64,000 bases of DNA from NCBI RefSeq assembly GCF_035944355.1, contig NZ_DASZBH010000016.1, positions 1 to 64,000 on the forward strand. The letters run 5' to 3'. Origin of the DNA: Frateuria_A sp035944355. GTDB lineage: Bacteria > Pseudomonadota > Gammaproteobacteria > Xanthomonadales > Rhodanobacteraceae. The notes under the pieces are model-generated. The model was given only the letters and a program-made list of their open reading frames with translations, had not been told where the DNA came from and made no database searches. Shown one piece after another: positions 8,347 to 16,688 of this stretch. Position numbers and translations under genes: made by a program. Numbering within the stretch: the first letter of the stretch is position 1; each line of letters opens with the position of its first letter.

Positions 8347-10635
8347 TCAGAACGGCAGCTTCAGGCCCGGGTCGACCAGGAACAGTTGCTCGCGGAAGGC
8401 CTGCTGGATCCGCTTGAGCGCCGCCGGGTTGTCCGCATCGAAGCGCAACACCAGCACCGGCGTGGTGTTGGAGGCGCGCACCAGGCCCCAGCCATCCGGC
8501 CAGTCCGCGCGAACGCCGTCGATGGTCACCAGTGTGGCGTCGCCGAAGCTGGCCTTCTCCTTGAACGTCTCGATGAAGCGATAGTGCTCGCCTTCCTTGA
8601 GCTCGATCTTCAGCTCGGGGGTGGACACGCCCTTCGGACACGTGGCAAAGATCTCCTCCGGCGTGCGTCCCTCCAGATCGCCGGCAAGGATCTCCAGCAG
8701 CCGCGCGCCGGCGTAGATGCCGTCGTCGAAGCCGTACCAGCGCTCCTTGAAGAAGAAGTGGCCGCTCATCTCGCCGGCGAGCTCGGCCTGCGTCTCGCGC
8801 ATCTTGGCCTTGATCAGCGAGTGACCGGTGCGCCACATCAGCGGGCTGCCGCCGGCCTCCAGCACCTGGCCCTTGAGATGCCCGGTGCACTTGACGTCGT
8901 AGATGATCGTGGCGCCCGGCTGGCGCGAGAGCACGTCGCGCGCGAACAGCATCAGCAGGCGATCGGGGAAGATGATCTCGCCTTCGCGAGTCACCACGCC
9001 CAGGCGGTCGCCGTCGCCGTCGAAGGCCACGCCGATGTCCGCTCCGGTCTGGCGCACCGCGTGGATCAGGTCCTCCAGGTTGTGCGGATCGGACGGGTCG
9101 GGATGGTGATTGGGGAAGGTGCCGTCCACCTCGCAGTACAGCGGGATGATCTCGCAGCCGATGCCCTCGAGCACCTGCGGCGCCACCGCTCCGGGAATGC
9201 CGTTGCCGCAATCGACCACGACCTTGAGCCGACGCTCGGCCTGCACGTCGGAGGTGATCCGCTCGATGTAGTCGGGCACCACGTCGACGTGGCGCAAGCC
9301 GCCGTGGCCGCCATCCTCCAGCGCGCCGCTGGCGATGCGCCGGTACAGGTCCTGGATCGCGCCTTCGGACAGCGTCTCGCCGCCCACCACGATCTTGAAG
9401 CCGTTGTAGTCCGGCGGATTGTGGCTGCCGGTGACCGCCACGCCGCTGCCGGTGTTGAAGCGGTAGGCCGCGAAGTACACCACCGGCGTCGGCACTGCGC
9501 CGACGTCGATCACGTCGATGCCCGCTTCGCGCAGGCCGTCGGACAGCGCGCCGGCCAACTCGGGACCGGACAGCCGGCCATCGCGACCGACCACGATCTC
9601 GGACAGGCCCTTTTCGCGCATCAGCGTGCCGATCGACTGGCCCAGCAGGTGCGCCACCCGCGCGGTGAGCGTCTTGCCGACCACGCCGCGCACGTCGTAG
9701 GCGCGGAAGATGCTCGGATCGACCGCATCGGCGGGGCTGGCCGCGGGCGGCTTCGCCACGGGGCGCACCACCGGCGGAGCCGGTTGGGGCTTGGCTGGAG
9801 TGACGTCTGACACCATGATCTCCTTGGGTTGAATCTCTCGCTGCGCGGGCGCTCGGGTGCGCAGCCACAGCAGGTAAAGGCCGCCGACGATGCATGCCAG
9901 CGCCAGCAACGCCGCCAGCGGCCAGATGCGCGGCAGCACGATGAAGGCCGCCGGAAGCGCGGCGGCGACACTGAAATTGCTGCCCGGCACCGGCTTGGCA
10001 TCATCCTCCAGCTGGGCCGACGCCACGCCGCGCGAGAGCAGGCTCAACGCACCGCGGTCGTCGCCCTGATGCAAATCGATGCGGCCGTTACCCGGCGCAA
10101 TGGACTCGAATCGCCGTTGCAGCGGCGTGAATGGGAGTTCCACCCAGGCCCACGCCAGCGGGCGTGCCGCCGGGCCCATCGGCTGCACCACGCTCAACCG
10201 CCGCTGGCCGTGCGTGGTCACGGTCTGCACCGGCGGATTGCCATCGCTGGTCTGCGCCGCCATCAGCTGGGCCGCCTTGGCATAGCCGAACTCGCGGTAG
10301 TTGGCGTGCAGCACCTCGTCCAGGGCGGCGCTGTAGACCTCCACTTCCAGTGCCGCAGGCAGCCTGGCGCGCAGCGCAGCGGCGAGCTGCGCACGGTCGC
10401 CCTGCACGCCCACAGCGGCCGCCGCCTGGGCGATGCGGTTGTGCTCGTCCGCGATCTCGGCCGCCAGCGTCTGCACCGCCTGGTCCTGCGCCGCGTGCAC
10501 CCGCGCCACCTGGCCGCTTTCACTGGCGATCAGCCAGGTCTGCCATGCGCAGAACAGGCCCAGCAGCAACAGCACGGTGCCGCCGGCCAGCGGCACCAGC
10601 CGAAGCGACGCATCTCCCGCGATCTTTCTTGCCAT
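8347..10635 (-). CDS. algC: Membrane-anchored phosphomannomutase/phosphoglucomutase
   Basis: Interconverts mannose-6-P/mannose-1-P and glucose-6-P/glucose-1-P for exopolysaccharide and LPS precursors. The 762-residue protein is a fusion. An N-terminal membrane segment (about 14-33), an extracytoplasmic region and a second segment (about 236-256) precede a Pro/Ala linker and a full mutase domain from about 310. Catalytic features are intact: phosphoserine loop TGSHNPPDYNG with Ser404, metal site DGDGD (539-543), sugar loop GEMSGHFFF, and phosphate loop RASNTTPVL. Extended AlgC proteins with such an N-terminus are known in pseudomonads. It follows dut by 24 bp, and radC, coaBC, dut, algC is a conserved neighbourhood. 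Confidence 0.93.
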   Translation of the reverse strand: MARKIAGDASLRLVPLAGGTVLLLLGLFCAWQTWLIASESGQVARVHAAQDQAVQTLAAEIADEHNRIAQAAAAVGVQGDRAQLAAALRARLPAALEVEVYSAALDEVLHANYREFGYAKAAQLMAAQTSDGNPPVQTVTTHGQRRLSVVQPMGPAARPLAWAWVELPFTPLQRRFESIAPGNGRIDLHQGDDRGALSLLSRGVASAQLEDDAKPVPGSNFSVAAALPAAFIVLPRIWPLAALLALACIVGGLYLLWLRTRAPAQREIQPKEIMVSDVTPAKPQPAPPVVRPVAKPPAASPADAVDPSIFRAYDVRGVVGKTLTARVAHLLGQSIGTLMREKGLSEIVVGRDGRLSGPELAGALSDGLREAGIDVIDVGAVPTPVVYFAAYRFNTGSGVAVTGSHNPPDYNGFKIVVGGETLSEGAIQDLYRRIASGALEDGGHGGLRHVDVVPDYIERITSDVQAERRLKVVVDCGNGIPGAVAPQVLEGIGCEIIPLYCEVDGTFPNHHPDPSDPHNLEDLIHAVRQTGADIGVAFDGDGDRLGVVTREGEIIFPDRLLMLFARDVLSRQPGATIIYDVKCTGHLKGQVLEAGGSPLMWRTGHSLIKAKMRETQAELAGEMSGHFFFKERWYGFDDGIYAGARLLEILAGDLEGRTPEEIFATCPKGVSTPELKIELKEGEHYRFIETFKEKASFGDATLVTIDGVRADWPDGWGLVRASNTTPVLVLRFDADNPAALKRIQQAFREQLFLVDPGLKLPF

Positions 10636-10659
10636 CTCGCCCCCGACTGCAGCCCGTCT

Positions 10660-11115
10660 TCAGTTGATGCCCGTCGAACCAAACCCCCCCGCGCCACGGG
10701 CGGACGGCGCGAACTGCGCCACCACGCGCAACCGCGCCTGCGCTACCGGTACCAGCAGCAGCTGCGCGATGCGGTCGCCCACGCCGATGGTGTACGGCGC
10801 GCCGGCACGATTCCAGCACGAAATCATCAGCGGCCCCTGGTAGTCGGCATCGATCACGCCGACCAGGTTGCCCATCACCAGCCCATGTTTGTGGCCCAGT
10901 CCCGAACGCGGCACGATCAGCGCGCACCAGTTGGGATCGCCGATGTGGATGGCGATGCCGCTGGGCACCAGCGCACTCTCGCCCGGCGCCAGGGTGAGCG
11001 GTGCATCGATGGCGGCACGCAGATCCATGCCGGCGCTGCCGGCGGTTGCCGCCTCGGGCAGGGGGATGGTATCGCCCAGTCGCGGGTCGAGGATCTTCAG
11101 CTCGACGTCGATCAT
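10660..11115 (-). CDS. dut: dUTP diphosphatase
   Basis: Hydrolyses dUTP to dUMP and PPi, keeping uracil out of DNA and feeding thymidylate synthesis. The 151-residue trimeric-type dUTPase shows all the usual motifs: AGMDLRA near 28, PRSGLG near 69, GVIDADYQGPL near 86, GDRIAQLLL near 112, and the C-terminal RGAGGFGSTG lid. Its ATG overlaps the coaBC stop by four bases (ATGA), so the two genes are translationally coupled. The coaBC-dut pair is widely conserved. Confidence 0.97.
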   Translation of the reverse strand: MIDVELKILDPRLGDTIPLPEAATAGSAGMDLRAAIDAPLTLAPGESALVPSGIAIHIGDPNWCALIVPRSGLGHKHGLVMGNLVGVIDADYQGPLMISCWNRAGAPYTIGVGDRIAQLLLVPVAQARLRVVAQFAPSARGAGGFGSTGIN

Positions 11116-12317
11116 GCGCGCGCGGCCCGATAGCGCTGCGCGATGCGCTCGACCAGCCGCGAGGCCAGTTCACGCTTGGAGGCACGCGGCAATTCCTCGC
11201 CGCCGCCCGGCCAATACAGGCTGAGCGCGTTGTCGTCGGCCTCGAAGCCCAGGCCCTCGCCGACGCGGTTGGCGGCAATCATGTCCAGTCCTTTACGGGC
11301 GAGTTTGTCCTGCGCGTAGGCCACGACGTCATGGGTTTCGGCAGCGAAGCCGACCAGGAACGGATGCGGCGTGGCGGCGGCCAGTTCCATCAGGATGTCC
11401 GGGTTCTCGGCCAGGTCCAGCACCAGCGGGGCGCCGTCGCGCTTCTTGAGCTTGCGCGACGCCACCTGGGCCGGGCGATAGTCGCCCACCGCTGCCGCGC
11501 CGACGTAGATATCCGCCGCCGCCGCCGCGCTGCGTACCGCCTCGTGCATCTGTGCGGCGCTGCGCACGTCGATGCGGCGAGCCACGCCCGCCGGCGTGGC
11601 CAGGCCGACCGGGCCGGCGACGAGCGTCACCTCGGCGCCGGCCGCAGCTGCCGCCTGCGCCACTGCGAACCCCATGCGCCCGGAACTGCGGTTTCCGATG
11701 AAGCGCACCGGATCGATGTCCTCGTAGGTCGGGCCTGCGCTCACCACCACGCGCAGCCCGGCCAGCGCGCCGCTCCCGAACGAAGCGGCGAGGGCGTCAC
11801 GCAGTTCCAGCGGTTCGAGCATGCGGCCCGAACCGACGTCGCCGCAGGCCTGCTCGCCGGCGGCCGGGCCCAGCACCGTGACGCCGCGCGCGCGCAGCGT
11901 GGCCAGGTTGGCCTGCACGGCTGCATGCGCCCACATCTGCTGGTTCATCGCCGGCGCCACGAACAGCGGTGCGGCGCTGGCCAGGCACAACGTGGTCAGC
12001 AAGTCGTCGGCCTGGCCCTGGGCGAGGCGGGAAAGGATGTCGGCGCTGGCCGGCGCGATCAGCACCCGCTCGGCCCAGCGCGCCAGCTCGATGTGGCCCA
12101 TCGCCGCCTCGGCGCCTTCGTCCCACAGCGATACGCGCACGGGTTCGCCGGACAGCGCCTGGAACGTCGTGGCGCCAACGAAGTGCGTGGCCGCTTCGGT
12201 CATCACCACGCGCACCTGCGCGCCCTGCTCGCGCAGTCGACGAACCAGTTCGCAGGACTTGTAGGCGGCGATACCCGCCGAGACGCCGAGCAGAAGGCGA
12301 CGTTGGGCAAGACTCAT
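11112..12317 (-). CDS. coaBC: Bifunctional phosphopantothenoylcysteine synthetase/decarboxylase
   Basis: Makes 4'-phosphopantetheine for coenzyme A. Residues 1-190 form the FMN-binding CoaC decarboxylase, with the opening LLLGVSAGIAAYKS and the substrate clamp PAMNQQMW. The rest is the CoaB ligase, with SAGPTYEDIDPVRFIGNRSSG for CTP and substrate binding. About 401 residues is normal for the fused enzyme. The ATG at 12317 is preferred to a TTG six codons upstream because the family begins with this strand. It is the first gene of coaBC-dut-algC and diverges from radC. Confidence 0.95.
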   Translation of the reverse strand: MSLAQRRLLLGVSAGIAAYKSCELVRRLREQGAQVRVVMTEAATHFVGATTFQALSGEPVRVSLWDEGAEAAMGHIELARWAERVLIAPASADILSRLAQGQADDLLTTLCLASAAPLFVAPAMNQQMWAHAAVQANLATLRARGVTVLGPAAGEQACGDVGSGRMLEPLELRDALAASFGSGALAGLRVVVSAGPTYEDIDPVRFIGNRSSGRMGFAVAQAAAAAGAEVTLVAGPVGLATPAGVARRIDVRSAAQMHEAVRSAAAAADIYVGAAAVGDYRPAQVASRKLKKRDGAPLVLDLAENPDILMELAAATPHPFLVGFAAETHDVVAYAQDKLARKGLDMIAANRVGEGLGFEADDNALSLYWPGGGEELPRASKRELASRLVERIAQRYRAARA

Positions 12318-12414
12318 GTAAGGCGGGCCTGACAATCGGGCGGAGCGCTAGCTTACCGGAATCGTCAGTCCGCTCTGCTGCCTGCGGTCGCACTCCGGCA
12401 GGCAGGATGGCCCG

Positions 12415-13086
12415 ATGAGCATCCGTCACTGGCCCAGCGGTGAACGCCCCCGCGAAAAGCTGCTGCACAAAGGTAGCGCCCTGCTGTCCGACGCCGAGCT
12501 GCTGGCCGTGCTGCTGGGCAGTGGCGTACCCGGCAAGGACGCCATCGCGCTGGGCCGCGAGCTGCTGCAGCAGGCCGGCGGCCTGGGCGCCCTGCTCGGC
12601 CGCCCGGACCAGCCCTTGCGCAGTAGCGGCCTGGGTCCGGCCAAGCGCGCACGCCTCATGGCCGCACTGGAACTGGCCCGCCGCAGCCTGGCCGAACAGT
12701 TGCAGGCGCTGCCCAGCCTGGGCAGCCCGCGGGACAGCGGCGACTACCTTTCCGCCTGCCTGCGCCACCTGCCCTACGAAGTGTTCGGCTGCCTGTACCT
12801 GGACAACCGGCACCGCGTGCTCGCCTTCGAGGAACTCTTCCGCGGCACCGTGGACGGCGCCAGCGTGCACCCGCGGGAGGTAGTGCGCGCCTGCCTCAGG
12901 CACAACGCCTGCGCGGTGATCTTGGCCCACAACCATCCGAGCGGCACGGCCGAGCCCAGCGCCGCCGACCGCGCGATCACCCGCGAGCTGCGCGAGGCGC
13001 TGAAGTTGGTCGGCGTCCGCGTGCTCGACCACCTGGTGATCGGCCACGGCGCGCCGGTGTCGATGGCCGAACGAGGACTGTTGTAA
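12415..13086 (+). CDS. radC: RadC-type JAB1/MPN domain protein
   Basis: A 223-residue RadC-family protein. An N-terminal helix-hairpin-helix-like part (LSDAELLAVLLGSGV, LGPAKRARLMAA) leads to a C-terminal JAMM metalloprotease-like domain. Its zinc motif is intact: H172, H174 and D185 within HNHPSG followed by AAD. Despite the name, a role in DNA repair has not held up in E. coli and the biochemical activity is unknown. AGGA lies eight bases before the ATG. The divergent position beside coaBC-dut is conserved in many proteobacteria. It is followed by a long hairpin. Confidence 0.93.
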   Translation: MSIRHWPSGERPREKLLHKGSALLSDAELLAVLLGSGVPGKDAIALGRELLQQAGGLGALLGRPDQPLRSSGLGPAKRARLMAALELARRSLAEQLQALPSLGSPRDSGDYLSACLRHLPYEVFGCLYLDNRHRVLAFEELFRGTVDGASVHPREVVRACLRHNACAVILAHNHPSGTAEPSAADRAITRELREALKLVGVRVLDHLVIGHGAPVSMAERGLL

Positions 13087-13128
13087 CCGACGGCACTGGC
13101 CTCGACACCGCCGCTCCGGCAAAAGAAA

Positions 13129-13158
13129 GGGCGGCACGCCGGGGAATGCGTGCCGCCC
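13129..13158. terminator. Terminator-like hairpin after radC
   Basis: Perfect 11-bp stem GGGCGGCACGC/GCGTGCCGCCC with an eight-base loop. The T-tract is on the minus-strand side (AAAAGAAA on the plus strand precedes the stem), so as a classical terminator it would work better on leftward transcription. It still probably ends radC transcripts. Confidence 0.6.
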
Positions 13159-13266
13159 TGGATGCGCCCGGGGGAGAACGAGCGCCGGCGAAGCATGCCC
13201 CCCGCGTGTGACCGGAACATGACCGCCATCACACGACTTGACAGGCGCGAAAATAGCCCGCGCGAC

Positions 13267-13275
13267 TTATGCACA
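13267..13275 (+). promoter_or_regulatory. DnaA box (consensus)
   Basis: TTATGCACA matches the DnaA recognition pattern TTWTNCACA at every position. It is 164 bp upstream of a second box in the same orientation. Confidence 0.5.
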
Positions 13276-13430
13276 GCTCGGCCTTATCGGACTTGCGGGG
13301 CCGAAGCTTCCTGAAAAGGTAAGACTTGCTTTGTAAGCCTATGTTTTAGAAGGGTTGTCCTCTTTACAAGCGCCCTACGGGGCCGATCGAATGGAAGATC
13401 CCGCCTTCGATCCGGTTTTTCCCCACAGAG

Positions 13431-13439
13431 TTATCCACA
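13431..13439 (+). promoter_or_regulatory. DnaA box (perfect R1-type)
   Basis: TTATCCACA is identical to the strongest E. coli DnaA box. A degenerate neighbour TTCCCCACA lies just upstream (13419-13427). It is about 95 bp before the argS start. Confidence 0.55.
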
Positions 13440-13494
13440 GCATTGTCCCCACCGGGCCCGACCAGGCCCCCGCGGGCCCCGCAAGGCGTGCCTC

Positions 13495-13503
13495 TGCTAG
13501 GAT
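13495..13503 (+). promoter_or_regulatory. Extended -10 promoter candidate for argS
   Basis: TGCTAGGAT combines the TGn extension with a TAGGAT hexamer. No -35 is obvious at the usual distance, which extended -10 promoters can tolerate. Start of transcription near 13510 would give a leader of about 25 bases. Confidence 0.4.
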
Positions 13504-13534
13504 GGACGGTTCCCATCGACGCTGATTCCTCGCC

Positions 13535-15223
13535 GTGAAACAACCGCTGCGCGACCTGCTGCTGCAGGCCATCCGGAACCTACAGGACACTTCCGTCCTG
13601 CCTGCCGAACTCGAGATTCCGCCCTTCGTGGTGGAGCGTGCGCGCAGCCGCGAACATGGCGATTTCGCGACCAATGCCGCGATGCTGCTGGCCAAGCCGG
13701 CCCGCGCCAAGCCGCGCGAGCTGGCCGAGAAACTGGTCGGCGCGCTGCCGGCCAATACGCTGGTGGAAAGGATCGAGATCGCCGGCCCCGGCTTCGTCAA
13801 TTTCTTCCTGAGCCCCGGCGCCTACCACGCGCAAGTGCAACGCATCTTCGCCGACGGCAAGGATTACGGCCGCGGCACCGCCGGCGCGGGCAAAACGGTC
13901 GGCGTGGAATTCGTCTCGGCCAACCCCACCGGCCCGTTGCACGTGGGCCATGGGCGCAACGCTGCGCTGGGCGACTGCATCGCCCGCCTGCTCGAGGCGA
14001 CCGGCTGGAACGTCCGGCGCGAGTTCTACTACAACGACGCCGGCGTGCAGATCCAGAATCTGGCGATCTCCACCCAAGCGCGCGCGCGCGGCCTGGCCCC
14101 CGGCGACGCCGGCTGGCCGGAGGAGGGCTACCGCGGCGACTACATCGCCGACGTGGCCAAGGCCTACCTCGCCGGCGACAGCGTCACGGTCGAAGGCCAC
14201 ACGGTGACCGGCGCCAAGGATCCGGCCGATCTGGAGGCGATCCGGCATTTCGCCGTGGCCTACCTGCGCCGCGAGCAGAACCTGGACCTGAAAGCCTTCG
14301 GCGTCGGCTTCGACACCTTCTTCCTGGAATCGTCCCTCTACACCGACGGCAAGGTGGAGGAGACCGTGCGCGAACTCGTCGCCCACGGCCACACCTACGA
14401 GGAAGGCGGAGCGCTGTGGCTGCGCACCACCGATTTCGGCGACGACAAGGACCGCGTGATGCGCAAGTCCGACGGCACGTACACCTATTTCGTGCCGGAC
14501 GTGGCCTATCACCTTTCAAAGTGGCAGCGCGGCTACGAGAAGGCGATCACCGTGCTCGGCTCGGACCACCACGGCTCGCTGGCGCGCGTGAAGGCCGGCC
14601 TGCAGGCGCTCGATGCCGGCATCCCCAAGGGCTATCCGGACTACATGCTTTACCAGATGGTCACCGTGATGCGCGGTGGCGAAGAGGTGAAGATCTCCAA
14701 GCGCGCCGGCAGCTACGTGACCCTGCGTGACCTGATCGACGAAGCCGGCCGCGATGCCACACGCTACTTCCTGATCTCGCGCAAGGCCGACTCGCAGCTG
14801 GTGTTCGACATCGACCTGGCCCGTTCGCAGAGCAACGACAACCCGGTCTATTACATCCAGTACGCCCACGCGCGGGTGTGCTCGGTGCTGCGCCAGGCCG
14901 GGGAGAAGGGCTTCAGCGTCGACCTCGACCAAGGATTGGCGGAGCTGGCGCGCCTGGACAACGAGCACGAGCAGATCCTGCTCACCGAACTGTCCAAGTA
15001 CCCCGAGATCGTCGACGCCGCCGCCGCCAACCTCGAGCCGCACCTGCTCGCCGGCTGGCTACGCGAACTGGCCAATGCGTTCCACACCTACTACAACTCG
15101 CACCAGTTCCTGGTCGACGACGCCGCCCTGCGCAATGCGCGCCTGGCGCTGGTGGTGGCGACCCGGCAGGTGTTGAAGAATGGCCTGGGCCTGCTGGGCC
15201 TTTCCGCCCCGGAGAGCATGTAA
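13535..15223 (+). CDS. argS: Arginyl-tRNA synthetase
   Basis: Charges tRNA-Arg. The 562-residue class I enzyme has the HIGH motif as HVGH (136-139) within NPTGPLHVGHGRN, and the KMSKS region replaced by VKISKRAG near 388, a usual ArgRS variation. The C-terminal anticodon-binding domain (ALRNARLALVVATRQVLKNG) is complete. It begins with GTG at 13535, at the conserved N-terminal helix. Its TAA stop overlaps the ATG of the SPOR gene by one base, so these genes share a transcript. A DnaA-box region lies upstream. Confidence 0.97.
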   Translation: MKQPLRDLLLQAIRNLQDTSVLPAELEIPPFVVERARSREHGDFATNAAMLLAKPARAKPRELAEKLVGALPANTLVERIEIAGPGFVNFFLSPGAYHAQVQRIFADGKDYGRGTAGAGKTVGVEFVSANPTGPLHVGHGRNAALGDCIARLLEATGWNVRREFYYNDAGVQIQNLAISTQARARGLAPGDAGWPEEGYRGDYIADVAKAYLAGDSVTVEGHTVTGAKDPADLEAIRHFAVAYLRREQNLDLKAFGVGFDTFFLESSLYTDGKVEETVRELVAHGHTYEEGGALWLRTTDFGDDKDRVMRKSDGTYTYFVPDVAYHLSKWQRGYEKAITVLGSDHHGSLARVKAGLQALDAGIPKGYPDYMLYQMVTVMRGGEEVKISKRAGSYVTLRDLIDEAGRDATRYFLISRKADSQLVFDIDLARSQSNDNPVYYIQYAHARVCSVLRQAGEKGFSVDLDQGLAELARLDNEHEQILLTELSKYPEIVDAAAANLEPHLLAGWLRELANAFHTYYNSHQFLVDDAALRNARLALVVATRQVLKNGLGLLGLSAPESM

Positions 15224-15918
15224 TGGCAGCACGCAAGGGCAAGGGCCGGCAGGCCGTGCGCAACCGCAAGGGCGGCTTTCCGGCCTGGGGGTGGGCGGTG
15301 ATCGGCATCGCGGTCGGCGTGCTGGCGATGGTGGTGCTGACGCGCCATTCGCTGCTGCCGATGGCGCCCACCGGCCCGCAGCCGAATCCGCAGGCCACTG
15401 CGCAGGGCGGCGGCGACAAGGGCCTGGCGCCGGCCGAGAGCGCGCCGAAGAAGCCGCAGTACGACTTCTACTCGGTGCTGTCGGAGAAGGAGGTGCGCAT
15501 CCCCGACGAGCAGATCAGTGCACAGGCGCGCGCCGAGCAGCAGCAGAAGCAGCAGGCCGCGCAGCAGGCGCAGGCCGCGGCCGCCGCGCAGCAACAGGCA
15601 CCGGCCAACGCCAATGCGCCGGCCGCCGTCACCGAGAACATCCAGGCCGCGCCGCCGGCGGCGCTGCCGCCGCCCGCCGCCGGCAGCGGCTACCTGCTGC
15701 AGGTCGGCGCCTTCCCCAGCGCGGCCGACGCGGAGGCGCTGAAGGCCAAGCTCGCGTTGCAGGGCTTCGTCGCCAACGTGCAGGCGGTCAGCGTGGGCGG
15801 ACAGACCTTCCATCGCGTGCGCTTGGGCCCGTTCCGCTCCGCCTCCGAGCTGGAGTCGACCAAGCAGCGCCTGGCCTCGGCCGGCATCAAGGCGATCGCG
15901 TTGAAGGAAGGCCGCTGA
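15223..15918 (+). CDS. SPOR domain protein, FtsN-like
   Basis: A 231-residue bitopic inner-membrane protein. The N-terminus is basic (MAARKGKGRQ), with one membrane helix at about 22-42. A periplasmic Gln/Ala-rich stretch (about 100-140) and a Pro/Ala linker follow. A C-terminal SPOR domain (about 155-231, YLLQVGAFPSAADAEAL) should bind denuded glycan at the septum. This is the FtsN architecture, and a SPOR gene directly behind argS is known in pseudomonads. Whether it is the essential FtsN cannot be told from sequence. Translation is coupled to argS through TAATG. Confidence 0.9.
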   Translation: MAARKGKGRQAVRNRKGGFPAWGWAVIGIAVGVLAMVVLTRHSLLPMAPTGPQPNPQATAQGGGDKGLAPAESAPKKPQYDFYSVLSEKEVRIPDEQISAQARAEQQQKQQAAQQAQAAAAAQQQAPANANAPAAVTENIQAAPPAALPPPAAGSGYLLQVGAFPSAADAEALKAKLALQGFVANVQAVSVGGQTFHRVRLGPFRSASELESTKQRLASAGIKAIALKEGR

Positions 15919-15919
15919 G

Positions 15920-16672
15920 ATGAACATACGCACCGCCTGGATCAGCGGCGCCACGTCCGGCTTCGGCGCCGCGGCAGTGGAGCGTTTCGTGGCCGGCGGC
16001 TGGCGCGTCGTCGCCAGCGGCCGCCGCGCCGAGCGCCTGCAGGCGCTGGTCGACCGCCACGGCGCCGAAAGCGTGCATCCATTGGTCTTCGACATCCGCG
16101 ACGAAGCCGCCATGCGCGCGGCCCACGCCAGCCTGCCGGCCGGGTTCGCCGGCATCGACCTGCTGGTCAACAACGCCGGCCTGGCGCTGGGCACGGCCCC
16201 CGCACAGCAGGCGGACCTGGCGCAGTGGCGGCAGATGATCGACACCAACGTCACCGCGCTGGTCACGCTGACCCGGCTGCTGCTGCCCACGCTGATCGAG
16301 CGGCGCGGCGCCATCGTCAACATCAGCTCGACGGCGAGCAGCTACCCCTACACCGGCGGCAACGTGTACGGCGGGACCAAGGCCTTCGTCTCGCAGTTTT
16401 CGCTGGGCCTGCGTTCGGATCTGCACGGCACCGGCGTGCGCGTCACCTCGGTGGAGCCTGGCATGGCGCAGACCGAATTCACGCTGGTGCGCACCGGCGG
16501 CGACCAGGCCGCCTCTGACAAGCTCTACGCCGGCGCGCACCCGATCACCGCGGGCGACATCGCCGAAACGCTGTGGTGGATCGCCAACCTGCCGGCCCAC
16601 CTCAACGTCAATCGCATCGAACTGATGCCTACCAGCCAGTCGTTCGCCGGGTTCCAGGTACACCGCGACTGA
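15920..16672 (+). CDS. Short-chain dehydrogenase, YdfG-like
   Basis: A 250-residue classical SDR. The nucleotide-binding SGATSGFG is at residues 9-16, NNAG near 89, the catalytic Ser in NISSTAS, and YGGTK as the YxxxK motif near 153. The C-terminal part (IAETLWWIANLPAHLNVN) resembles E. coli YdfG, an NADP-dependent 3-hydroxy acid (serine, allo-threonine) dehydrogenase. It starts two bases after the SPOR stop, so it is the third gene of argS-SPOR-SDR. Substrate is inferred from family similarity only. Confidence 0.85.
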   Translation: MNIRTAWISGATSGFGAAAVERFVAGGWRVVASGRRAERLQALVDRHGAESVHPLVFDIRDEAAMRAAHASLPAGFAGIDLLVNNAGLALGTAPAQQADLAQWRQMIDTNVTALVTLTRLLLPTLIERRGAIVNISSTASSYPYTGGNVYGGTKAFVSQFSLGLRSDLHGTGVRVTSVEPGMAQTEFTLVRTGGDQAASDKLYAGAHPITAGDIAETLWWIANLPAHLNVNRIELMPTSQSFAGFQVHRD

Positions 16673-16688
16673 GCCGCATCGAAGGCGG

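Larger units (their letters stand above)
13159..13534. other. Long intergenic region with AT-rich core and DnaA boxes
   Basis: This gap between the radC hairpin and argS has no convincing ORF. It contains two consensus DnaA boxes in the same orientation (13267 and 13431). The stretch around 13310-13370 between them is visibly poorer in G/C than the surroundings. A direct repeat CGGGGCCGA occurs at 13296 and 13378, and there are imperfectly complementary arms GCTTTGTAA/TTACAAGC (13328-13336, 13364-13371). A small RNA or a replication-linked control site is possible; neither is established. Confidence 0.5.

Noticed and set aside
13159..13534. Chromosomal replication origin
   Set aside because: Only two good DnaA boxes, and no dnaA, dnaN, gidA or parAB genes beside it. 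Kept as a DnaA-box finding instead.
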